Part shown: piece after piece, positions 40,315-51,580 of the stretch
How positions within the stretch are numbered: the first letter of the stretch is position 1
How the letters are laid out: every line of letters starts with the position of its first letter
NCBI GenBank assembly: GCA_020846195.1
Contig: JADLEJ010000009.1
Span: 62,001 to 126,000 of the forward strand
Direction of reading: 5' to 3'
DNA: 64,000 nt
Source of the DNA: Nitrospira sp.
GTDB lineage: Bacteria; Nitrospirota; Nitrospiria; Nitrospirales; Nitrospiraceae
Translations under genes and position numbers: made by a program
Notes under the pieces: generated by a model
What the model saw: the letters and a program-made list of their open reading frames with translations, nothing else
What the model was told of the DNA's origin: nothing
Databases searched by the model: none

Positions 40315-41842
40315 AAGGAATATGGTCCATGACATCTCTGGCGATCACACTGGTTTGTCCCATTGTCTCGGCGGCCAGGTCCCCGGCGAGTCCCTGCACA
40401 TAGGTTGCGGCGCAAGCGGCCTCCCATGAGGCGGCTCCCTGGGCGAGTAATCCGGCGATCATACCGGTTAAGACATCGCCGGTTCCAGCCGTGGCCATGC
40501 CGGGATTGCCGGTTGGGCAAATGGCCGCTATGCCGTCGGGTCTGGCGATCACGGTCCTGGCCCCTTTGAGCGCCACATAGCAGCGGTGTGTTTTGGCAAA
40601 GTGTGTGGCCGCGCCAATTCGATCTTCATTGATCGACTGAGCCGAGGGTTCGTTTACCAGTCTGGCCATTTCGCCGGGATGCGGCGTCAGAATAGGGGAG
40701 ACTGTGCACTCGGTTATCAGTGTGCTACGACTAGCCAGTGCGTTCAGCGCATCGGCATCGAGGACACTCGGTCGATCCAGTTGCCGGACAAGCGCCTGCA
40801 CCAGCTCAACGGTTTTCGGATGGGTTGAAAGCCCTGGGCCGATCGCGACGGCGGTCCTCGCGGCGATGAAGTCTTTTAGCCGGTCCAGCGCCGCGCGGGA
40901 TAATGTGCGCGCTTCGGTCTCAGGCATCGGCATCGTCATGACTTCTAAGAGCTTGGCTTCCAGAACATCGTTGACGCTCGCAGGAATGGCCACCGTTACC
41001 AACCCGGCTCCCATTCGCAGAGCTGCCTGTGCCGCCATCGCCGCGGCTCCGGTCTTGCCGACTGACCCGGCGATGATGCCAGCATGGCCGAACGTGCCTT
41101 TGTGGCTGGCGATCCGCCGGGGGGGCAAGGCGGTCTGAACAAACGAGGCGGTGATCACGTGGGTCCGGCTTTCCACGGCATCGACATAGGCCGGTGGAAT
41201 GCCGATGTCGATGATCTCCACACGTCCGGCGTGATCGATGCCATGATGCTGGAATAGGCCCAGCTTTGGCAGCCCGAAGGTCACAGTCAGATCGGCCTTC
41301 ACGGCGCGGCCTAACACGGCGCCGGTATCGGCGTGGATGCCGGAGGGCAGATCTACGGCCACGGTCAGGCGCTGCGCCCGATTGATGCTGTCGATGGCGT
41401 CTGCATATCGGCCGGCGACAGGAGCTGCCAGGCCTGTCCCGAGCAGCGCGTCGATGATCACGTGGCTGTCGCCGAGTCTCGTCTGAATCTGGCTCATAGA
41501 GGAAAACGGCTTCACGATAGTTTTGCCGGCGGTCCGGATGAGTTGCCGGTACATGCGCGCGGCGTCGCGGCTGAGATCCGCGGCTGGCGCCAAAGCGACA
41601 ACCTGTACTTTGGCCCGTTGCTTGTGCAGCAGGCGCGCCACGACGAATCCATCGCCGCCGTTATTCCCTTTCCCGCAGAGGATTGTGACGGTCTTCCCGC
41701 GCAAGGAACCGGTCTGTTGTTCAAGGCTGGCGACGACGCCGGCTCCGGCCCGCTCCATCAATGTGGTGCCGGGCACGCCAGCCTCCTCAATCGTCCGGCG
41801 ATCCAGCCTCTGCATCTGTGCGGCGGTAACGATGGGCGTCAT
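40286..41842 (-). CDS. nnr: bifunctional NAD(P)H-hydrate epimerase / ADP-dependent dehydratase
   Basis: 518 residues. The N-terminal YjeF-N domain (about 1-210; GKTVTILCGKGNNGGDGFVVARLLH, VIIDALLGTGL) epimerises damaged NAD(P)H hydrates, and the C-terminal carbohydrate-kinase-like domain (SHKGTFGHAGIIAGSVGKTGAAAMAAQAALRMGAGLV, then LTPHPGEMARL and GTGDVLTGMIAGLLAQG) repairs them using ADP. Both active-site motifs are intact. It lies 91 bases downstream of pdxJ, a frequent pairing, and overlaps tsaE. Confidence 0.93.
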   Translation of the reverse strand: MTPIVTAAQMQRLDRRTIEEAGVPGTTLMERAGAGVVASLEQQTGSLRGKTVTILCGKGNNGGDGFVVARLLHKQRAKVQVVALAPAADLSRDAARMYRQLIRTAGKTIVKPFSSMSQIQTRLGDSHVIIDALLGTGLAAPVAGRYADAIDSINRAQRLTVAVDLPSGIHADTGAVLGRAVKADLTVTFGLPKLGLFQHHGIDHAGRVEIIDIGIPPAYVDAVESRTHVITASFVQTALPPRRIASHKGTFGHAGIIAGSVGKTGAAAMAAQAALRMGAGLVTVAIPASVNDVLEAKLLEVMTMPMPETEARTLSRAALDRLKDFIAARTAVAIGPGLSTHPKTVELVQALVRQLDRPSVLDADALNALASRSTLITECTVSPILTPHPGEMARLVNEPSAQSINEDRIGAATHFAKTHRCYVALKGARTVIARPDGIAAICPTGNPGMATAGTGDVLTGMIAGLLAQGAASWEAACAATYVQGLAGDLAAETMGQTSVIARDVMDHIPYALTNIGSA

Positions 41843-41933
41843 TGCGGAGCAGGCCTTTTTCTCGCCGTGCGCGGTGGTGGCGTGATGAGATTGTCGACGG
41901 CTCGGGGCATCGTGAATGGCGTCGACGGGCAGG

Positions 41934-42647
41934 TTAGCCGAGCAGCGCTTTCATTTCTTTGACTGCCTGGTCGAGGCCGACGAGGACGGCGCGGGCGATG
42001 ATGCTGTGCCCGATGTTGTACTCCACGATTTCAGGAATATGGGTCAGGCGTGCGACGTTGCGATAATTCAAGCCATGGCCGGCGTTGACGCCCATGCCGA
42101 GCTTGTAGGCGAGTTTGGCGGCTTGGGTGATGGCCTCGAATTCCGCATCGGCTTCTTTCGATTTGGTGGCGTTCGCGTAGCGTCCGGTGTGCAGCTCGAC
42201 GAAGTCGGCCGAAACCTTGTGGGCCGCTTTGATCTGATTGAGGTCGGGCTCGATGAAGAGACTAACGGGAATCCCGGCATCGTGCAGCATGGAAACAGTG
42301 GTCTGGATACGCTCTTTCAACCCGGCCACGTCCAGGCCGCCCTCGGTCGTGAGCTCCTGCCGTTTTTCCGGGACCAGGGTGACCAAGTCCGGCTTGACGG
42401 TCAGGGCAATTTTGACCATGGCGTCATCGGCGGCCATTTCCAGGTCGAGCTTGGTCCGGACAATCTCTCGCAAGAGTGTGAGGTCGCGGTCCTGAATATG
42501 CCGCCGATCTTCGCGCAAATGCACGACAAGGCCGTCGGCCCCGGCGAGCTCGACGAGGATTGCCGCGGCCAAGGGATCTGGATCGGTTCCGCCCCTGGCT
42601 TGGCGAAGGGTTGCGATGTGGTCGATATTGACGCCCAGCCTGGCCAT
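41934..42647 (-). CDS. pdxJ: pyridoxine 5'-phosphate synthase
   Basis: 237 residues from the ATG at 42647, preceded by GGAGGTG; the longer reading to 42815 is non-coding leader. Starts [20 protein letters not shown], the family signature. Further motifs: [51 protein letters not shown] and GHGLNYRNV. It condenses 1-deoxyxylulose 5-phosphate with 3-amino-2-oxopropyl phosphate to make vitamin B6 in the cytoplasm. The organism therefore uses the DXP-dependent B6 route; the downstream PLP enzymes in the next operon depend on it. Confidence 0.96.
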   Translation of the reverse strand: MARLGVNIDHIATLRQARGGTDPDPLAAAILVELAGADGLVVHLREDRRHIQDRDLTLLREIVRTKLDLEMAADDAMVKIALTVKPDLVTLVPEKRQELTTEGGLDVAGLKERIQTTVSMLHDAGIPVSLFIEPDLNQIKAAHKVSADFVELHTGRYANATKSKEADAEFEAITQAAKLAYKLGMGVNAGHGLNYRNVARLTHIPEIVEYNIGHSIIARAVLVGLDQAVKEMKALLG

Positions 42648-42823
42648 GACACCTCCAGCCTGTGGGAGACCTACAGGAAAGGAATGGGTGACGGAGAAAA
42701 CGTGACGCATTAATAGCAGAAGGGGAAGGATGGAGCAAGATTGGCCGATGTGAGTCGCCGAAAGGGGGCTCCGTGAGGCCTGAATGAATGCTGAAACCGA
42801 ACCCCACAGAATCACAAGGCAAC

Positions 42824-42852
42824 TTGACTCGACAGGGGCCCTCCATTAGAAT
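42824..42852 (+). promoter_or_regulatory. predicted promoter of the alaC-hom-thrC-apgM-lysC operon
   Basis: -35 TTGACT, a 17-base spacer, -10 TAGAAT, 85 bases before the aminotransferase start. Divergent from pdxJ. Confidence 0.6.
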
Positions 42853-42936
42853 AGGCCCTTCTTCCGGCCTGTTCATTCCTCTGTTCACTGAGGAGCAGCG
42901 TGAAGGCGACTAGAATTTAAGAGGTAGAGGACCGTC

Positions 42937-44133
42937 ATGGGTTTGGGCGATGGGTTTTATCGGTTACAGCGACTTCCGCCATATGTATTCGCTCAGGTGC
43001 AGAGCCTCAAGTTAGAAGCTCGACAACGTGGAGAGGATGTCATCGATTTCGGGATGGGCAATCCCGACCAGCCGACGCCGCCTCACATTGTCGACAAACT
43101 GATCGAAGCCGCGCGCAAAAGCAAAAATCACCGATACTCGGCGTCGCGCGGCATCACGAAGCTGCGTCATGCCATTTGCGGCTGGTACAAGCGGAATTAC
43201 AATGTTGAGCTGGATCCCGAGACGGAAGCCATCGTCACGATCGGCTCCAAGGAAGGCTTGGCCCATCTGGCACTGGCGATGATCGGTCCCGGTGACGTGG
43301 GTCTCACGCCCACGCCGACGTACCCCATCCATATGTACAGTTTCATCATTGCCGGGGGCGAGGTGCGCGGGATCGAACTGCGGCAGGACAGCGATTTTTT
43401 CGAGGACTTGCAGCGCGTCTACCGGCAGACGATGCCGCGCCCGAAAATCCTGGTCATCAACTTTCCGCACAATCCCACGACCGCGGTGGTCGAGCTTTCG
43501 TTTTTCAAAAAGATCGTCGCGTTTGCCAAAGAGCATAACGTGATCGTTATTCACGATCTGGCCTATGCGGATCTGGTGTTCGATGGATACAAGGCGCCGA
43601 GTTTTCTCCAGGCGCCCGGCGCCAAAGATGTCGGCGTCGAGTTCTATACGTTGTCGAAGGCCTATAATATGCCCGGGTGGCGGGTGGGATTCTGTGTCGG
43701 CAATCGAGAAGTGGTCGGGGCCTTGGCGAAGATCAAGAGCTATCTCGACTACGGTATTTTCCAGCCGGTCCAGATTGCCAGCGTGATTGCGCTCAATGGC
43801 CCGCAAGAGTGCGTCAAAGAGACGGTGCTGCGTTATCAGAAGCGGCGGGATGTGCTGGTTGGAGGGTTGAACCGGATTGGGTGGCAGGTGCCTAAACCGC
43901 TGGCGACCATGTTCGTGTGGGCGCAGATTCCGCAGGCTTATCGGCACATGGGGTCGTTGGAATTCTCGAAGCTGTTGCTGCGTGAAGCCAAAGTGGCGGT
44001 TTCCCCCGGTCTTGGATTCGGCGAAGGGGGCGATGAGTACGTGCGGTTTGGGCTGGTCGAGAACGAGCATCGCACCAGACAAGCGGTTCGGGGGATTAAG
44101 AAGATCTTGAAGCTCGAAGGTTCGGAGGAATGA
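42937..44133 (+). CDS. class I/II aminotransferase, AlaC-like alanine transaminase
   Basis: 398 residues. PLP fold-type I: the N-terminal [29 protein letters not shown], the Asn/Asp-Tyr set in [14 protein letters not shown] and [14 protein letters not shown], the PLP-lysine in [16 protein letters not shown], and the Arg in [16 protein letters not shown]. The motif set is close to AlaC-type alanine transaminases, which make alanine from pyruvate with glutamate. LL-diaminopimelate aminotransferase is a near relative and an alternative, attractive given lysC nearby. Start after AGAGGTAGAGG. The stop overlaps the hom start (ATGA). Confidence 0.85.
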   Translation: MGLGDGFYRLQRLPPYVFAQVQSLKLEARQRGEDVIDFGMGNPDQPTPPHIVDKLIEAARKSKNHRYSASRGITKLRHAICGWYKRNYNVELDPETEAIVTIGSKEGLAHLALAMIGPGDVGLTPTPTYPIHMYSFIIAGGEVRGIELRQDSDFFEDLQRVYRQTMPRPKILVINFPHNPTTAVVELSFFKKIVAFAKEHNVIVIHDLAYADLVFDGYKAPSFLQAPGAKDVGVEFYTLSKAYNMPGWRVGFCVGNREVVGALAKIKSYLDYGIFQPVQIASVIALNGPQECVKETVLRYQKRRDVLVGGLNRIGWQVPKPLATMFVWAQIPQAYRHMGSLEFSKLLLREAKVAVSPGLGFGEGGDEYVRFGLVENEHRTRQAVRGIKKILKLEGSEE

Positions 44134-45443
44134 AAACCCGTATCGGTGTCGGCCTGATCGGATTCGGAACCGTCGGAACCGGCGTGGCAAAAGTCTTGTT
44201 CGAGAATGCTGAGGTAATCCGCCGGCGGGTCGGCGTTCCGGTGGAGCTGCTGCGGATTGCCGATCTCGACATCGTCCGCGATCGCGGTGTGGCGGTGCCG
44301 CCCGGCGTGCTGACGACGGATGTCAAACAGGTGCTCGGCGATCCGGCCATCGATATCGTCATTGAGCTGGTCGGCGGCTACGATTTTGCCAAGCGCGTGA
44401 TTCTCGACGCGATTGCCGCCGGCAAGCATGTCGTGACGGCGAACAAGGCGTTGCTGGCGTTGCATGGCGAAGAAATTTTCGCGGCGGCCGAATCGCGACA
44501 TGTGGATCTTGGGTTTGAAGCCAGTGTGGGGGGCGGAATCCCGGTCATTCGGGCGCTGACCGAAGGGCTGGCGGCGAATCGTATCGAATCGATCTACGGC
44601 ATTATCAACGGGACGTCGAATTATATTCTGTCCCGGATGACGCGCGAGGGGCACAGCTTCGACGCCGTTCTTAAAGATGCCCAACAAGCTGGGTATGCGG
44701 AAGCGGATCCCACATTCGATGTGGCCGGGATCGATTCGGCCCACAAGCTCGCTATTCTGGCGAATCTGGCGTTTGGCACGCCGATCAATTTCAAGGAAAT
44801 CTACACCGAGGGGATTACCAATATCACGGAGCAGGACATCGCGTATGCGCGAGAGTTTGGCTATACGATCAAGCTCCTGGGGATCGCCAAGCTCAATGAC
44901 GGGGCTGTTGAAGCGCGGGTGCATCCCACCATGGTGCCGTCCGATTCTCCATTGGCCGAAGTCGATGGCGTCTACAACGCGATCCACCTCGTCGGGGATG
45001 CGGTGGGCGATGTGATTCTGCATGGCCGGGGCGCGGGTTCCCTGCCGACCGGCAGCGCGGTGGTGAGCGACGTGATTGCGATCGGGCGGAATCTGCTGAC
45101 GGGCGCTGCTGGGCGTGTCCCGCCGGCTTCGTTTCAGCAAAGTCAGCGGCGGCCGATCCGTCTCAAGCCGATGGATGAAATCAACTCGCTGTACTATCTC
45201 CGATTCATGGTGGTGGATCGGCCGGGGGTGCTGGCGCAGATTGCGGGGGAGCTTGGCCGTTGCGAGATCAGCATTTCGTCGATGCTCCAGCAGGGCCGCC
45301 GCGAAGGGCAGACCGTTCCGGTGGTCATCAAGACGCATATGGCGAAGGAGCGGGATGTGCAGAAGGCGATGCGTGAAATCAATCGCCAGGCCTTTATTTC
45401 TGAGCCTGCCACGCTGATTCGCGTGGAAGGGAAGGATGAGTAG
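44130..45443 (+). CDS. hom: homoserine dehydrogenase
   Basis: 437 residues. NAD(P) motif [13 protein letters not shown], the catalytic region [14 protein letters not shown] and [18 protein letters not shown], then [14 protein letters not shown] and [27 protein letters not shown], and a C-terminal ACT domain ([22 protein letters not shown]) for feedback by threonine. It reduces aspartate semialdehyde to homoserine. The start ATGA overlaps the aminotransferase stop; the 3' end overlaps thrC by 8 bases. Confidence 0.96.
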   Translation: MKTRIGVGLIGFGTVGTGVAKVLFENAEVIRRRVGVPVELLRIADLDIVRDRGVAVPPGVLTTDVKQVLGDPAIDIVIELVGGYDFAKRVILDAIAAGKHVVTANKALLALHGEEIFAAAESRHVDLGFEASVGGGIPVIRALTEGLAANRIESIYGIINGTSNYILSRMTREGHSFDAVLKDAQQAGYAEADPTFDVAGIDSAHKLAILANLAFGTPINFKEIYTEGITNITEQDIAYAREFGYTIKLLGIAKLNDGAVEARVHPTMVPSDSPLAEVDGVYNAIHLVGDAVGDVILHGRGAGSLPTGSAVVSDVIAIGRNLLTGAAGRVPPASFQQSQRRPIRLKPMDEINSLYYLRFMVVDRPGVLAQIAGELGRCEISISSMLQQGRREGQTVPVVIKTHMAKERDVQKAMREINRQAFISEPATLIRVEGKDE

Positions 45444-46509
45444 TCGGATGGCTCGTTGGCGCGGCATTATCGAGGAGTATCGAACGTTTCTTCCGGTGAC
45501 GGGGGCGACGCCGATCGTCAGTTTGGGGGAGGGCAATACGCCGCTCATCCGAGCGGAGCGTTTGGCGAAGGCGATCGCTCCGGGCATCGATCTCTACATA
45601 AAGTTCGAGGGCGTGAATCCTACCGGGTCATTCAAGGATCGCGGGATGACGATGGCCATTTCGAAGGCGGTGGAGCAGGGCGCGCGGGCCGTCATGTGCG
45701 CCTCGACCGGCAATACCTCCGCCTCCGCCGCTGCGTACGGGGCCCGCGCCGGGCTGGCCGTCTATGTGTTGATTCCCGCAGGCAAGATCGCGCTCGGGAA
45801 ACTGTCGCAAGCCATGATACATCGGGCGACGGTCATTCAAATCGAAGGTAATTTCGACCGGGCGCTCACGATCGTCAAAGATCTCTCGGCCGCACATCAT
45901 ATTGAGCTGGTCAATTCCGTCAACCCCTTCCGAATCGAGGGCCAGAAGACGGCGGCGTTTGAAGTGTGCGATCAATTGGGCGATGCGCCGCATTTGCATG
46001 TGCTGCCGGTCGGGAACGCCGGGAACATTACGGCCTATTGGAAAGGCTATCGAGAATATCGGGCGGCGAATCGCACGACCAAATTGCCGCGCATGATGGG
46101 ATTTCAGGCGGCCGGGGCCGCGCCGATGGTCTTGGGCCGGGTGGTTGAAGAGCCGCAAACGATTGCCACCGCGATTCGCATCGGGAATCCGGCGAGCTGG
46201 GCGGCGGCGTCGGTTGCAGTGGAAGAATCGTCCGGGGCGGTCGATCTGGTCACGGATGAGGAAATTCTTGAGGCCTACGCGCTGGTGGCGGCCACGGAAG
46301 GGGTGTTTTGCGAGCCGGCTTCTGCGGCGTCGGTTGCCGGCGTGACGAAGCTGGGCCGTGCAGGGAAATTGAAAGAAGGGGAGACGGTGGTTTGTACGCT
46401 GACGGGACATGGATTGAAAGATGCCGATACGGCGATCAGCGTGTCGAAACCGCCGTTGACGGTCAAGGCCACATCCTCGGATGTGGCTCGGTTATTAAAC
46501 GCACAATGA
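45436..46509 (+). CDS. thrC: threonine synthase
   Basis: 357 residues. Fold-type II PLP enzyme: [19 protein letters not shown], the PLP lysine in [42 protein letters not shown], and the phosphate-binding region [16 protein letters not shown]. Length and the SFKDRGM motif fit the short (plant-like without N-terminal extension) threonine synthases. It converts O-phosphohomoserine to threonine. That substrate needs a homoserine kinase, yet no classical thrB is present; see the apgM-family gene that follows. Confidence 0.95.
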   Translation: MSSRMARWRGIIEEYRTFLPVTGATPIVSLGEGNTPLIRAERLAKAIAPGIDLYIKFEGVNPTGSFKDRGMTMAISKAVEQGARAVMCASTGNTSASAAAYGARAGLAVYVLIPAGKIALGKLSQAMIHRATVIQIEGNFDRALTIVKDLSAAHHIELVNSVNPFRIEGQKTAAFEVCDQLGDAPHLHVLPVGNAGNITAYWKGYREYRAANRTTKLPRMMGFQAAGAAPMVLGRVVEEPQTIATAIRIGNPASWAAASVAVEESSGAVDLVTDEEILEAYALVAATEGVFCEPASAASVAGVTKLGRAGKLKEGETVVCTLTGHGLKDADTAISVSKPPLTVKATSSDVARLLNAQ

Positions 46510-46522
46510 GGGTCTGGCCTCA

Positions 46523-47734
46523 ATGAAGTATCTGATTCTCCATGCTGGCGGGTTAGCGGGTCATGCGCAGGATGCGTTGGGAGGGCGTACGCCGCTTCAG
46601 GCAGCGGCCACGCCCCACCTCGATCGATTGGCGCGGCTCGGCGAGCTCGGGTTGGTCGCGATTCCCACGGAAGAGAATCGCCATGGCAGCGGGCTCAATG
46701 GGACCGCGATTCTCGGGTACGACCCCAAGAAATACTATCAAGGCCCAGGCCTGCTCGAGGCCGCGAGTCTCGGTGTGTCGGTGACGGAGCAGGACGTCGT
46801 CTATCGGTGCACGATGGTTACAGTAAAGCCGGAAGGCGGAAAAGTCGGCGCAGACATCAAGAAATTAAGCGCCCATGTCGTGCTGGACGATGCGACGGCC
46901 GGTTTGATCGACACCGATGAGGCGCGGGAGTTGATCGAAGCGATCAATGAACAGCTCGGCTCTGAGACGATGCAATTCTACCCCGGTATGGGGCATCGCC
47001 ATGTCATGGTGTGGGTGAACGGCAAGCCACGGGCGGTGTGCCAGGATCCACAGTCGGTCAGAGGCCGTTTGGTTGGCGATGCGCTCCCAACGGGAGATGG
47101 AGCGAATATTTTGCGGGAGTTGATGGAAGCATCGCATCTCATTCTGCGCGATCATCCGGTCAACGCGGACCGGCTGGCCTCGGGGAAGAATCCGGCCAAT
47201 TGTATCTGGCTCTGGGGAGAAGGGCGGGCCATCCCCTGGCCCAGTCTGGCTGAACGATTTCAGGTGACCGGTGCGGTTGTGGCTTCCAGCGCGGTCCATC
47301 GGGGGGTCGGGTTGTGCGCCGGGCTGGATGCCGCGGATTTTGCCGAGGGCGATGACGAGCCGTTTCAGGCGATGGCTACGACGGTGCTCGATGAATTTGC
47401 CCAAAAGGACTTTGTGTATGTCTATGCCTCCTTGTCCGATGAAGTGGTGCATGGCAGCGACGTGAACGCGACGGTGCAGGCCATCGAAGCGTTCGATCGG
47501 GACCTCGTTGGGCCGATTCTAGAGGGGCTTGCGAAGACCGGCCCCTATCGGTTCCTCGTGTTGTGCGACCATGGGGAAGGGGTGCAGGGACAGGCGTTCG
47601 CGGTGTTTGGCGATGGTCCCGGCAAGGGCGGCGCTGCAGGCGGTCGTCGGTTCACGGAGTCCGATGCGCAGGCTTCTGAGGCGCCGGTTCGAGATGCGAG
47701 CAAGTTTGCGATCAAGTTGTTTGCTAAAGGATAA
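46523..47734 (+). CDS. ApgM-family (archaeal-type) phosphoglycerate mutase-like protein, possible homoserine kinase analogue
   Basis: 403 residues in the alkaline-phosphatase-superfamily branch of archaeal cofactor-independent phosphoglycerate mutases: [77 protein letters not shown] and [11 protein letters not shown] with the metal-binding DH. The usual Asp of the first DG turn reads AGGLAG. Members clustered with threonine genes have been proposed as analogues of homoserine kinase. The position between thrC and lysC supports that reading, but 2-/3-phosphoglycerate mutase activity cannot be excluded. Gap to thrC 13 bases. Confidence 0.85.
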   Translation: MKYLILHAGGLAGHAQDALGGRTPLQAAATPHLDRLARLGELGLVAIPTEENRHGSGLNGTAILGYDPKKYYQGPGLLEAASLGVSVTEQDVVYRCTMVTVKPEGGKVGADIKKLSAHVVLDDATAGLIDTDEARELIEAINEQLGSETMQFYPGMGHRHVMVWVNGKPRAVCQDPQSVRGRLVGDALPTGDGANILRELMEASHLILRDHPVNADRLASGKNPANCIWLWGEGRAIPWPSLAERFQVTGAVVASSAVHRGVGLCAGLDAADFAEGDDEPFQAMATTVLDEFAQKDFVYVYASLSDEVVHGSDVNATVQAIEAFDRDLVGPILEGLAKTGPYRFLVLCDHGEGVQGQAFAVFGDGPGKGGAAGGRRFTESDAQASEAPVRDASKFAIKLFAKG

Positions 47735-47738
47735 GCCG

Positions 47739-48980
47739 GTGGCGTTGATCGTTCAGAAATACGGCGGGACGTCGGTCGGTACGATCGAACGGATTCATCG
47801 GGTTGCCGAGCGAGTCGCGCAGTCGCATCGCGCCGGAAATCAGGTGGTCGTCGTGTTATCTGCGATGAGCGGCGAAACCGATCGCTTAATCAAGCTGGCG
47901 CATGAAGCGGCCGCCACACCCGACGATCGCGAGATGGACATGCTGCTGTCCACGGGTGAGCGCGTGACCGTGGCGCTCCTGGCGATGGATCTTCGCAGTC
48001 GCGGAGTCAACGCGCGTTCCTATACCGGACGGCAAGTCGGCATTGTCACCAATAGCGCCCATACCAAAGCCCGCATTGCGCGGGTCTCCGCCGACCGGCT
48101 GCGGGAGGCCTTGGCCAGCGGCATCGTTCCCGTCGTCGCGGGGTTCCAGGGGATCAATGAGCAGTCGGATGTCACGACGCTGGGGCGCGGCGGCTCGGAT
48201 CTTTCAGCTGTGGCGGTGGCCGCGGCGTTGAAAGCCGATCGATGCATTATCTTCACCGATGTGGATGGGGTCTACACCGCGGATCCTAATGTAGTGCCCG
48301 CGGCGCGGCGAATCGAGAAGATTTCATACGAAGAAATGTTGGAAATGGCCAGCCTCGGCGCGAAGGTGCTCCAGGCCCGGTCGGTGGAGTTTGCCGCGAA
48401 GTTTAATGTCCCGGTTGAGGTGAATTCGAGCTTCAAGGAAGGAAAGGGGACTCTCGTGACACGTGAAGATGCGGATATGGAAGCGGTGGCGGTGGCCGGC
48501 GTCACGGGAGACCGGAATCAGGCAAAAATCACGATGGTCGGGGTTCCCGACAAGCCCGGGATCGAGGCAAAGATTTTTGGGCCAGTCGCCCAGGCTCACA
48601 TCAACGTCGATATGATCATCCAGACTGTCAGTCAGGATGCGTTGACGGATTTGTCGTTCACCGTGCCTCGAGCGGATTTGCGCGCCGCCACTCCGTTGCT
48701 TCAAAATGTGGCCAACGATGTCGGCGCCAGAAGTGTGGCGATTACCGAAGCGATTGCCAAGGTGTCGCTCATTGGCGTGGGCATGCGCTCGCATTCGGGT
48801 GTCGCGGCGAAGATGTTCGAGGTGTTGTCCCGCGAGGGGGTCAACATCATGATGATCAGCACGTCGGAGATCAAGATTTCCTGCGTGGTTGAGGAGAAAT
48901 ACCTGGAGCTCGCGATGCGTTCGCTGCACACCGCATTCGGGCTCGATCGGGCCGTGCCGGGAGATCAGCCGTCTAAGTAA
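47739..48980 (+). CDS. lysC: aspartate kinase
   Basis: 413 residues from a GTG at 47739, 4 bases after the apgM-like stop. Start [19 protein letters not shown] (the KYGGTSV nucleotide motif), [52 protein letters not shown], and two C-terminal ACT domains ([17 protein letters not shown] and [22 protein letters not shown]) for lysine/threonine feedback. It phosphorylates aspartate, the entry to lysine, threonine and methionine. It closes the hom-thrC-apgM-lysC operon. Confidence 0.96.
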   Translation: MALIVQKYGGTSVGTIERIHRVAERVAQSHRAGNQVVVVLSAMSGETDRLIKLAHEAAATPDDREMDMLLSTGERVTVALLAMDLRSRGVNARSYTGRQVGIVTNSAHTKARIARVSADRLREALASGIVPVVAGFQGINEQSDVTTLGRGGSDLSAVAVAAALKADRCIIFTDVDGVYTADPNVVPAARRIEKISYEEMLEMASLGAKVLQARSVEFAAKFNVPVEVNSSFKEGKGTLVTREDADMEAVAVAGVTGDRNQAKITMVGVPDKPGIEAKIFGPVAQAHINVDMIIQTVSQDALTDLSFTVPRADLRAATPLLQNVANDVGARSVAITEAIAKVSLIGVGMRSHSGVAAKMFEVLSREGVNIMMISTSEIKISCVVEEKYLELAMRSLHTAFGLDRAVPGDQPSK

Positions 48981-49040
48981 GACGGATCCGATTCGGCTGG
49001 GCTCGACAGATCCTTCCAACTCCTGCTACTCTTTCGTTCG

Positions 49041-50690
49041 ATGGCTCGAAAACCTTCACAGGCTCGCCCTTCTCGCCGCGCTCCACCGGAAGAGCCCACC
49101 GTCATTCCTGTGCTCACCGCTGATCGAGCCGCCACTCTGGAAATTTACGATACGACGCTTCGCGATGGCGCGCAGGCCGAGGACGTCAGCTTTTCGGCGG
49201 AAGACAAAGTCCGTGTGGCCCAAAAGCTGGACGAGCTGGGTGTGCATTACATCGAAGGGGGCTGGCCGGGAGCTAATCCGAAGGACATCGAGTTCTTCCG
49301 GATCATGAAGACGACTCCGCTTACGCATGCCTCGGTCATTGCCTTCGGGTCGACACGCAAAGCCAGTAACTCCGTCCAGAAAGATCAGAATATGCAGGCG
49401 CTGCTGGCGGCGGAAACCAAGACCATTACGCTCTTTGGGAAGACTTGGTCGCTGCATGTGACCGATGCGCTGGGAATTTCGCTCGCGAAGAATCTGGAGT
49501 TGATCGGGGACTCCATCGCCCATTTGAAAAGTAAAGGCCGCCGGGTGTTTTATGACGCCGAGCATTTTTTCGACGGCTATAAGACGAATCCAGAATATGC
49601 GCTGGATACGATTCGCAAGGCCGTGGAGGAAGGGGCCGAACGCGTCATTCTCTGCGACACGAACGGCGGAGCGATGCCGTGGGAGATCAGGGAAATCTGT
49701 GAAGTGGTTCGCCGGGAACTCAAGGTGCCGCTGGGGATTCATGCGCACAACGATTGTGAAATGGCTGTAGCGAATTCCCTGGTGGCGATCGAGACCGGCA
49801 TCGTGCAAGTGCAGGGAACGATCAACGGCATCGGTGAGCGCTGTGGGAATGCCAATCTCTGCTCGATCATTCCCAATCTTGAATTGAAAATGCGCCGCCC
49901 GGCGCTTGGCGACCGGCTCAGTCATTTGAAAGATGTCTCAGGCTTTGTCACGGAAATCGCGAACTTGATGCCCAACAAGCATCAGCCCTATGTGGGCGAT
50001 TCCGCGTTCGCTCATAAGGGCGGGGTGCATATTCATGCGGTGCTGAAGAATGCGTCGACCTATGAGCATGTCGACCCTGCGAAAGTAGGCAATCGCCAGC
50101 GCATGCTGGTGTCCGACTATGCGGGGCGAAGCGGGATTTTAGAGAAGATCGAAGCGTATGGCATTACACTGTCGAAAGATCACGCCAAGGTGCAAGAGCT
50201 GATCGACACGCTCAAGGCGCGCGAAAATGATGGGTACCAGTTTGAAGGCGCCGAGGGGTCGTTCGAGCTGTTGATGCGCAAGGCGATGGGAACGCATACC
50301 GCGGCCTTCCAACTGCTGGGATTCCGCGTGATCGTCGAGAAGAAGCAGGAGGATGGCGCACCGCTTTCAGAGGCGACAGTGATGGTAAAGGTCGGCGGGG
50401 TGGTCGAACATACGGCAGCCGTCGGGGCCGGACCGGTGAATGCGCTGGATCACGCGCTGCGCAAGGCGTTGGAAAAGTTTTATCCGCAATTGCAAGAAGT
50501 GAAATTGCTCGACTACAAAGTGCGCGTGCTCGCGGCCAATAGAGGCACTGAGTCGAAGGTGCGGGTGCTGATCGAATCCGGCGACCACAAAGATAAGTGG
50601 GGAACCGTCGGCGTGTCGGAAAACATCATTGAGGCCACCTGGCAAGCGCTGGCGGACAGTATCGAGTACAAGCTCCTTTCAAAGCGGTAG
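49041..50690 (+). CDS. cimA: (R)-citramalate synthase
   Basis: 549 residues, a LeuA-like family enzyme. After a basic N-terminus the catalytic TIM barrel begins [25 protein letters not shown] and shows [37 protein letters not shown] and [12 protein letters not shown]. The C-terminal regulatory LeuA dimer domain follows ([31 protein letters not shown]). The [11 protein letters not shown] segment and the length fit the citramalate synthase type that condenses pyruvate with acetyl-CoA for threonine-independent isoleucine synthesis. It lies 60 bases after lysC and is probably in the same transcript. Confidence 0.92.
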   Translation: MARKPSQARPSRRAPPEEPTVIPVLTADRAATLEIYDTTLRDGAQAEDVSFSAEDKVRVAQKLDELGVHYIEGGWPGANPKDIEFFRIMKTTPLTHASVIAFGSTRKASNSVQKDQNMQALLAAETKTITLFGKTWSLHVTDALGISLAKNLELIGDSIAHLKSKGRRVFYDAEHFFDGYKTNPEYALDTIRKAVEEGAERVILCDTNGGAMPWEIREICEVVRRELKVPLGIHAHNDCEMAVANSLVAIETGIVQVQGTINGIGERCGNANLCSIIPNLELKMRRPALGDRLSHLKDVSGFVTEIANLMPNKHQPYVGDSAFAHKGGVHIHAVLKNASTYEHVDPAKVGNRQRMLVSDYAGRSGILEKIEAYGITLSKDHAKVQELIDTLKARENDGYQFEGAEGSFELLMRKAMGTHTAAFQLLGFRVIVEKKQEDGAPLSEATVMVKVGGVVEHTAAVGAGPVNALDHALRKALEKFYPQLQEVKLLDYKVRVLAANRGTESKVRVLIESGDHKDKWGTVGVSENIIEATWQALADSIEYKLLSKR

Positions 50691-50724
50691 CGCGCCGCCC
50701 TCGTATCCCCGCCAATGTTTATTC

Positions 50725-50753
50725 TTGACAGAACTCGTAACCTCACGTAACTT
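50725..50753 (+). promoter_or_regulatory. predicted promoter of the IHF/HU gene
   Basis: -35 TTGACA (perfect), a 17-base spacer, -10 TAACTT, 82 bases before the start at 50835. Confidence 0.6.
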
Positions 50754-50834
50754 AAGCAGAACTTTCCGTCTTAGAGTGCGGCCTCGTCGGAGGTGGCGTG
50801 ATGGGAATGTGCAGCGGTTACGGAGGGGGGTGGC

Positions 50835-51110
50835 ATGAGGAAGGCTGATATCGCAAACGAGATATTCAAGCAGGTTGGTATTTCGAAAAATGAGGCAGCC
50901 GATATCGTTGAACTCGTGCTCAATCTCCTCAAGTCGGTGCTGCAAAAAGGCGAGTCCGTCAAGATTGCAGGGTTCGGAAATTTCGTCGTTCGCAGCAAGG
51001 GGTCTCGCAAGGGGCGCAATCCTCGCACAGGAGAAGAAATTGGGATTACCCCGCGTCGCGTTGTCACATTCCGCCCAAGCCAAGTCTTTAAGAAGTACGT
51101 CAATTCATAG
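50835..51110 (+). CDS. IHF/HU-family DNA-bending protein (IhfA-like)
   Basis: 91 residues. Whole-family pattern: MRKADIANEIFKQVGISKNEAADIVELVLNLLKSVLQKGESVKIAGFGNF, then the DNA-binding arm GRNPRTGEEIGITPRRVVTFRPSQVFKKYV. The arm Pro (NPRTGE) that intercalates in DNA is present. The tail FKKYVNS and the following MerR gene recall the order ihfA (himA) - merR-type seen after pheT in other bacteria. It bends DNA as dimer with itself or a partner. Independent promoter at 50725. Confidence 0.93.
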   Translation: MRKADIANEIFKQVGISKNEAADIVELVLNLLKSVLQKGESVKIAGFGNFVVRSKGSRKGRNPRTGEEIGITPRRVVTFRPSQVFKKYVNS

Positions 51111-51153
51111 TCATCGCGAGACCCGCATCGCGACCACAGCGTGAGGGCCGGTC

Positions 51154-51504
51154 ATGGGGATTGAACCCAGGCTGGGAAGTAAAGTTTTCTATAAAATCGG
51201 GGAGGTCAGTCAACTGACGAAGCTCCCTGCTTACGTGCTGCGTTTTTGGGAGTCCGAGTTTAAGTTCCTGAGTCCGAAGAAAAGCCGGGGCAATCAGCGC
51301 CTCTATATTCAAAAGGATATTGAGACGGTCCTTGAAATCAAGCGGATGTTGTATGAGGAAGGCCATACGCTCGAAGGTGTAAAGCGCTATTGGGCCAGAC
51401 GTGGGAAGGCCGCGGCTCGAAAGTTATCTCCGCAGGAATTGGCCAAAAAGCTGCGCGGAGATCTCCAGGCCATTGTGAAAATTATCGAAGCCCATTCACG
51501 ATAA
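51154..51504 (+). CDS. MerR-family transcriptional regulator
   Basis: 116 residues. The N-terminal winged helix shows [50 protein letters not shown], followed by [18 protein letters not shown] and a short helical tail. There are no metal-binding cysteines and no effector domain, so it is of the small MerR type that often follows ihfA. Target genes are unknown. It starts 43 bases after the IHF gene and is probably co-transcribed. Confidence 0.9.
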   Translation: MGIEPRLGSKVFYKIGEVSQLTKLPAYVLRFWESEFKFLSPKKSRGNQRLYIQKDIETVLEIKRMLYEEGHTLEGVKRYWARRGKAAARKLSPQELAKKLRGDLQAIVKIIEAHSR

Positions 51505-51580
51505 GTCTCCCGTAACATCCCCATTGCCTTTCCAGGGTTGCACAAGCGACAATAGAAGACGAAGCATACAGAGAAGATGT

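Noticed and set aside
43938-45587. A 549-codon minus-strand frame opposite alaC-like and hom
   Set aside because: Same reason: it is a shadow of strongly biased third positions in two well-identified genes.
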